This document shows, in pieces, positions 63,361 to 64,000 of a stretch of 64,000 nt of DNA (position 1 is its first letter; each line of letters begins with the position of its first letter). A program made the position numbers and the translations under genes. Source of the DNA: Promethearchaeota archaeon (GTDB lineage: Archaea > Asgardarchaeota > Lokiarchaeia > Sigyniarchaeales > SOKP01); contig JAHPZE010000005.1 of the NCBI GenBank assembly GCA_019058365.1, positions 161,619 through 225,618 on the forward strand, written 5' to 3'. Below the pieces are notes generated by a model. That model had not been told where the DNA came from. It did no database searches and saw only the letters and a list, made by a program, of their open reading frames with translations.

Positions 63361-64000
63361 ATGATTATAGAAAACGATTTAATCAGAATTACAGTTGACG
63401 ACTATAAGAATTATACATCTGAGAAAATTGAGGTTAAAGATAAAAATGATTGGATTCCATTTCTAGCGAGTAATGATAAATGTAGCACATTGAATTTTTG
63501 GTCAAATAACAAAAGGCAAACAAAACCATTATTATATCTAAAAAGTAAGAAAAAAAAATTATATTACCAGTTAAACGATGATGATTTCTTATTAAATTTA
63601 GATTATTGCTTAGAAGAACAGAATATAATTCATATTAGATATAAGTTATCTAACAAAAGAGAGCTCTGTTTATCAAAGATCCTTGTAAATTATGAAGTTT
63701 TATTGGGAAAAGATCCAGAATATATCTGGGTCCCTCATATTTGCCCTGGAGAAGATTATGTAATAGCAGCCCATGTCTTTCGATCACCAGTCATACTCTA
63801 TAAAAAAAATAATTATGCTTTTGCGTTAATTCCTGATTTGAAAACTTTAGGAAATAATCATCCCTTTCCAACTTTTCTTAATTTCAATTTAAAACCCGTT
63901 TATCCTGGCAAAAATCCTCAATTGTCATATGGATTTGGAAATTATAAACCTATTCAGCATGTTCTTTTCAAACACGATCCTTCAATAGAGTGGATAGTTG
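63361..64000 (+). CDS. Partial unknown protein, cut by window end
   Basis: From the ATG at 63361 the frame is open to the window edge (213 codons): MIIENDLIRITVDDYKNYTS, then DWIPFLASNDKCSTLNFWSN and EYIWVPHICPGEDYVIAAHV. The strand-rich, aromatic sequence (HPFPTFLNFNL, LSYGFGNYKPIQHVLF) resembles a carbohydrate-active or cell-surface-related beta-rich protein, but I do not recognise it. No signal peptide is seen. The C-terminus lies outside. Confidence 0.65.
   Translation, partial: MIIENDLIRITVDDYKNYTSEKIEVKDKNDWIPFLASNDKCSTLNFWSNNKRQTKPLLYLKSKKKKLYYQLNDDDFLLNLDYCLEEQNIIHIRYKLSNKRELCLSKILVNYEVLLGKDPEYIWVPHICPGEDYVIAAHVFRSPVILYKKNNYAFALIPDLKTLGNNHPFPTFLNFNLKPVYPGKNPQLSYGFGNYKPIQHVLFKHDPSIEWIV

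Noticed and set aside
1..64000. CRISPR array
   Set aside because: No set of regularly spaced identical repeats was seen, and no cas gene was recognised.

Overview
The window is AT-rich and gene-dense and reads as chromosomal DNA of an Asgard archaeon, most likely of the Lokiarchaeia-like type. I infer this from a eukaryote-like ESCRT locus (an ESCRT-III subunit, Vps4, Vps25 and Vps22/EAP30), a Rab/Ras-like small GTPase, several longin/roadblock-like proteins, ribosomal protein eS1, a NIP7-like PUA protein, a tRNA-Gly whose intron forms a canonical archaeal bulge-helix-bulge, and the near absence of Shine-Dalgarno sites. No rRNA and no CRISPR array was seen.

Layout. 0-10.5 kb: end of the eS1 gene, an acyl-CoA dehydrogenase, a decayed sugar nucleotidyltransferase, Sir2, a radical SAM protein, rubrerythrin, two longin-like proteins, a GHMP sugar kinase and a membrane-anchored GH2 enzyme. 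10.8-16.5 kb: a short histone-fold protein and a nickel block (NikR, a phosphoesterase-like protein, LarC, LarB). 16.6-24.7 kb: phosphoglycerate kinase, tRNA-Val, a broken MntA/HEPN toxin-antitoxin pair with a 60-bp direct repeat, zinc-binding and membrane ORFs, an MBL-fold enzyme, tRNA-Gly and a PfkB kinase. 24.8-30.6 kb: small GTPase, the four-gene ESCRT locus and a stand-alone proteasome-beta-like hydrolase.

30.7-43.4 kb is an accessory island. It holds short orphan genes, ribbon-helix-helix proteins, a PD-(D/E)XK nuclease-like protein, an HEXXH protein, a DUF4145 protein, three visibly broken genes, a 935-residue beta-propeller/GTPase/Schlafen-AlbA_2-like fusion and, at its right edge, a tyrosine recombinase. 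The fusion is the best candidate here for an undescribed system.

43.4-64 kb returns to core genes: NIP7-like PUA protein, a membrane protein with a longin-like tail, winged-helix regulators, an RNA m5C methyltransferase, a CYTH enzyme, a sugar-1-phosphate nucleotidyltransferase, an MFS transporter, an acyl-CoA ligase, a HAD phosphatase, an MBL hydrolase, alpha-glucan phosphorylase, tRNA-dihydrouridine synthase, MtnA, and a partial gene running off the right edge. The chromosomal genes suggest sugar and glucan turnover, fatty-acid activation and oxidation, nickel-pincer cofactor synthesis and an ESCRT membrane-remodelling apparatus. Function calls rest on motifs read by eye; no database search was run.
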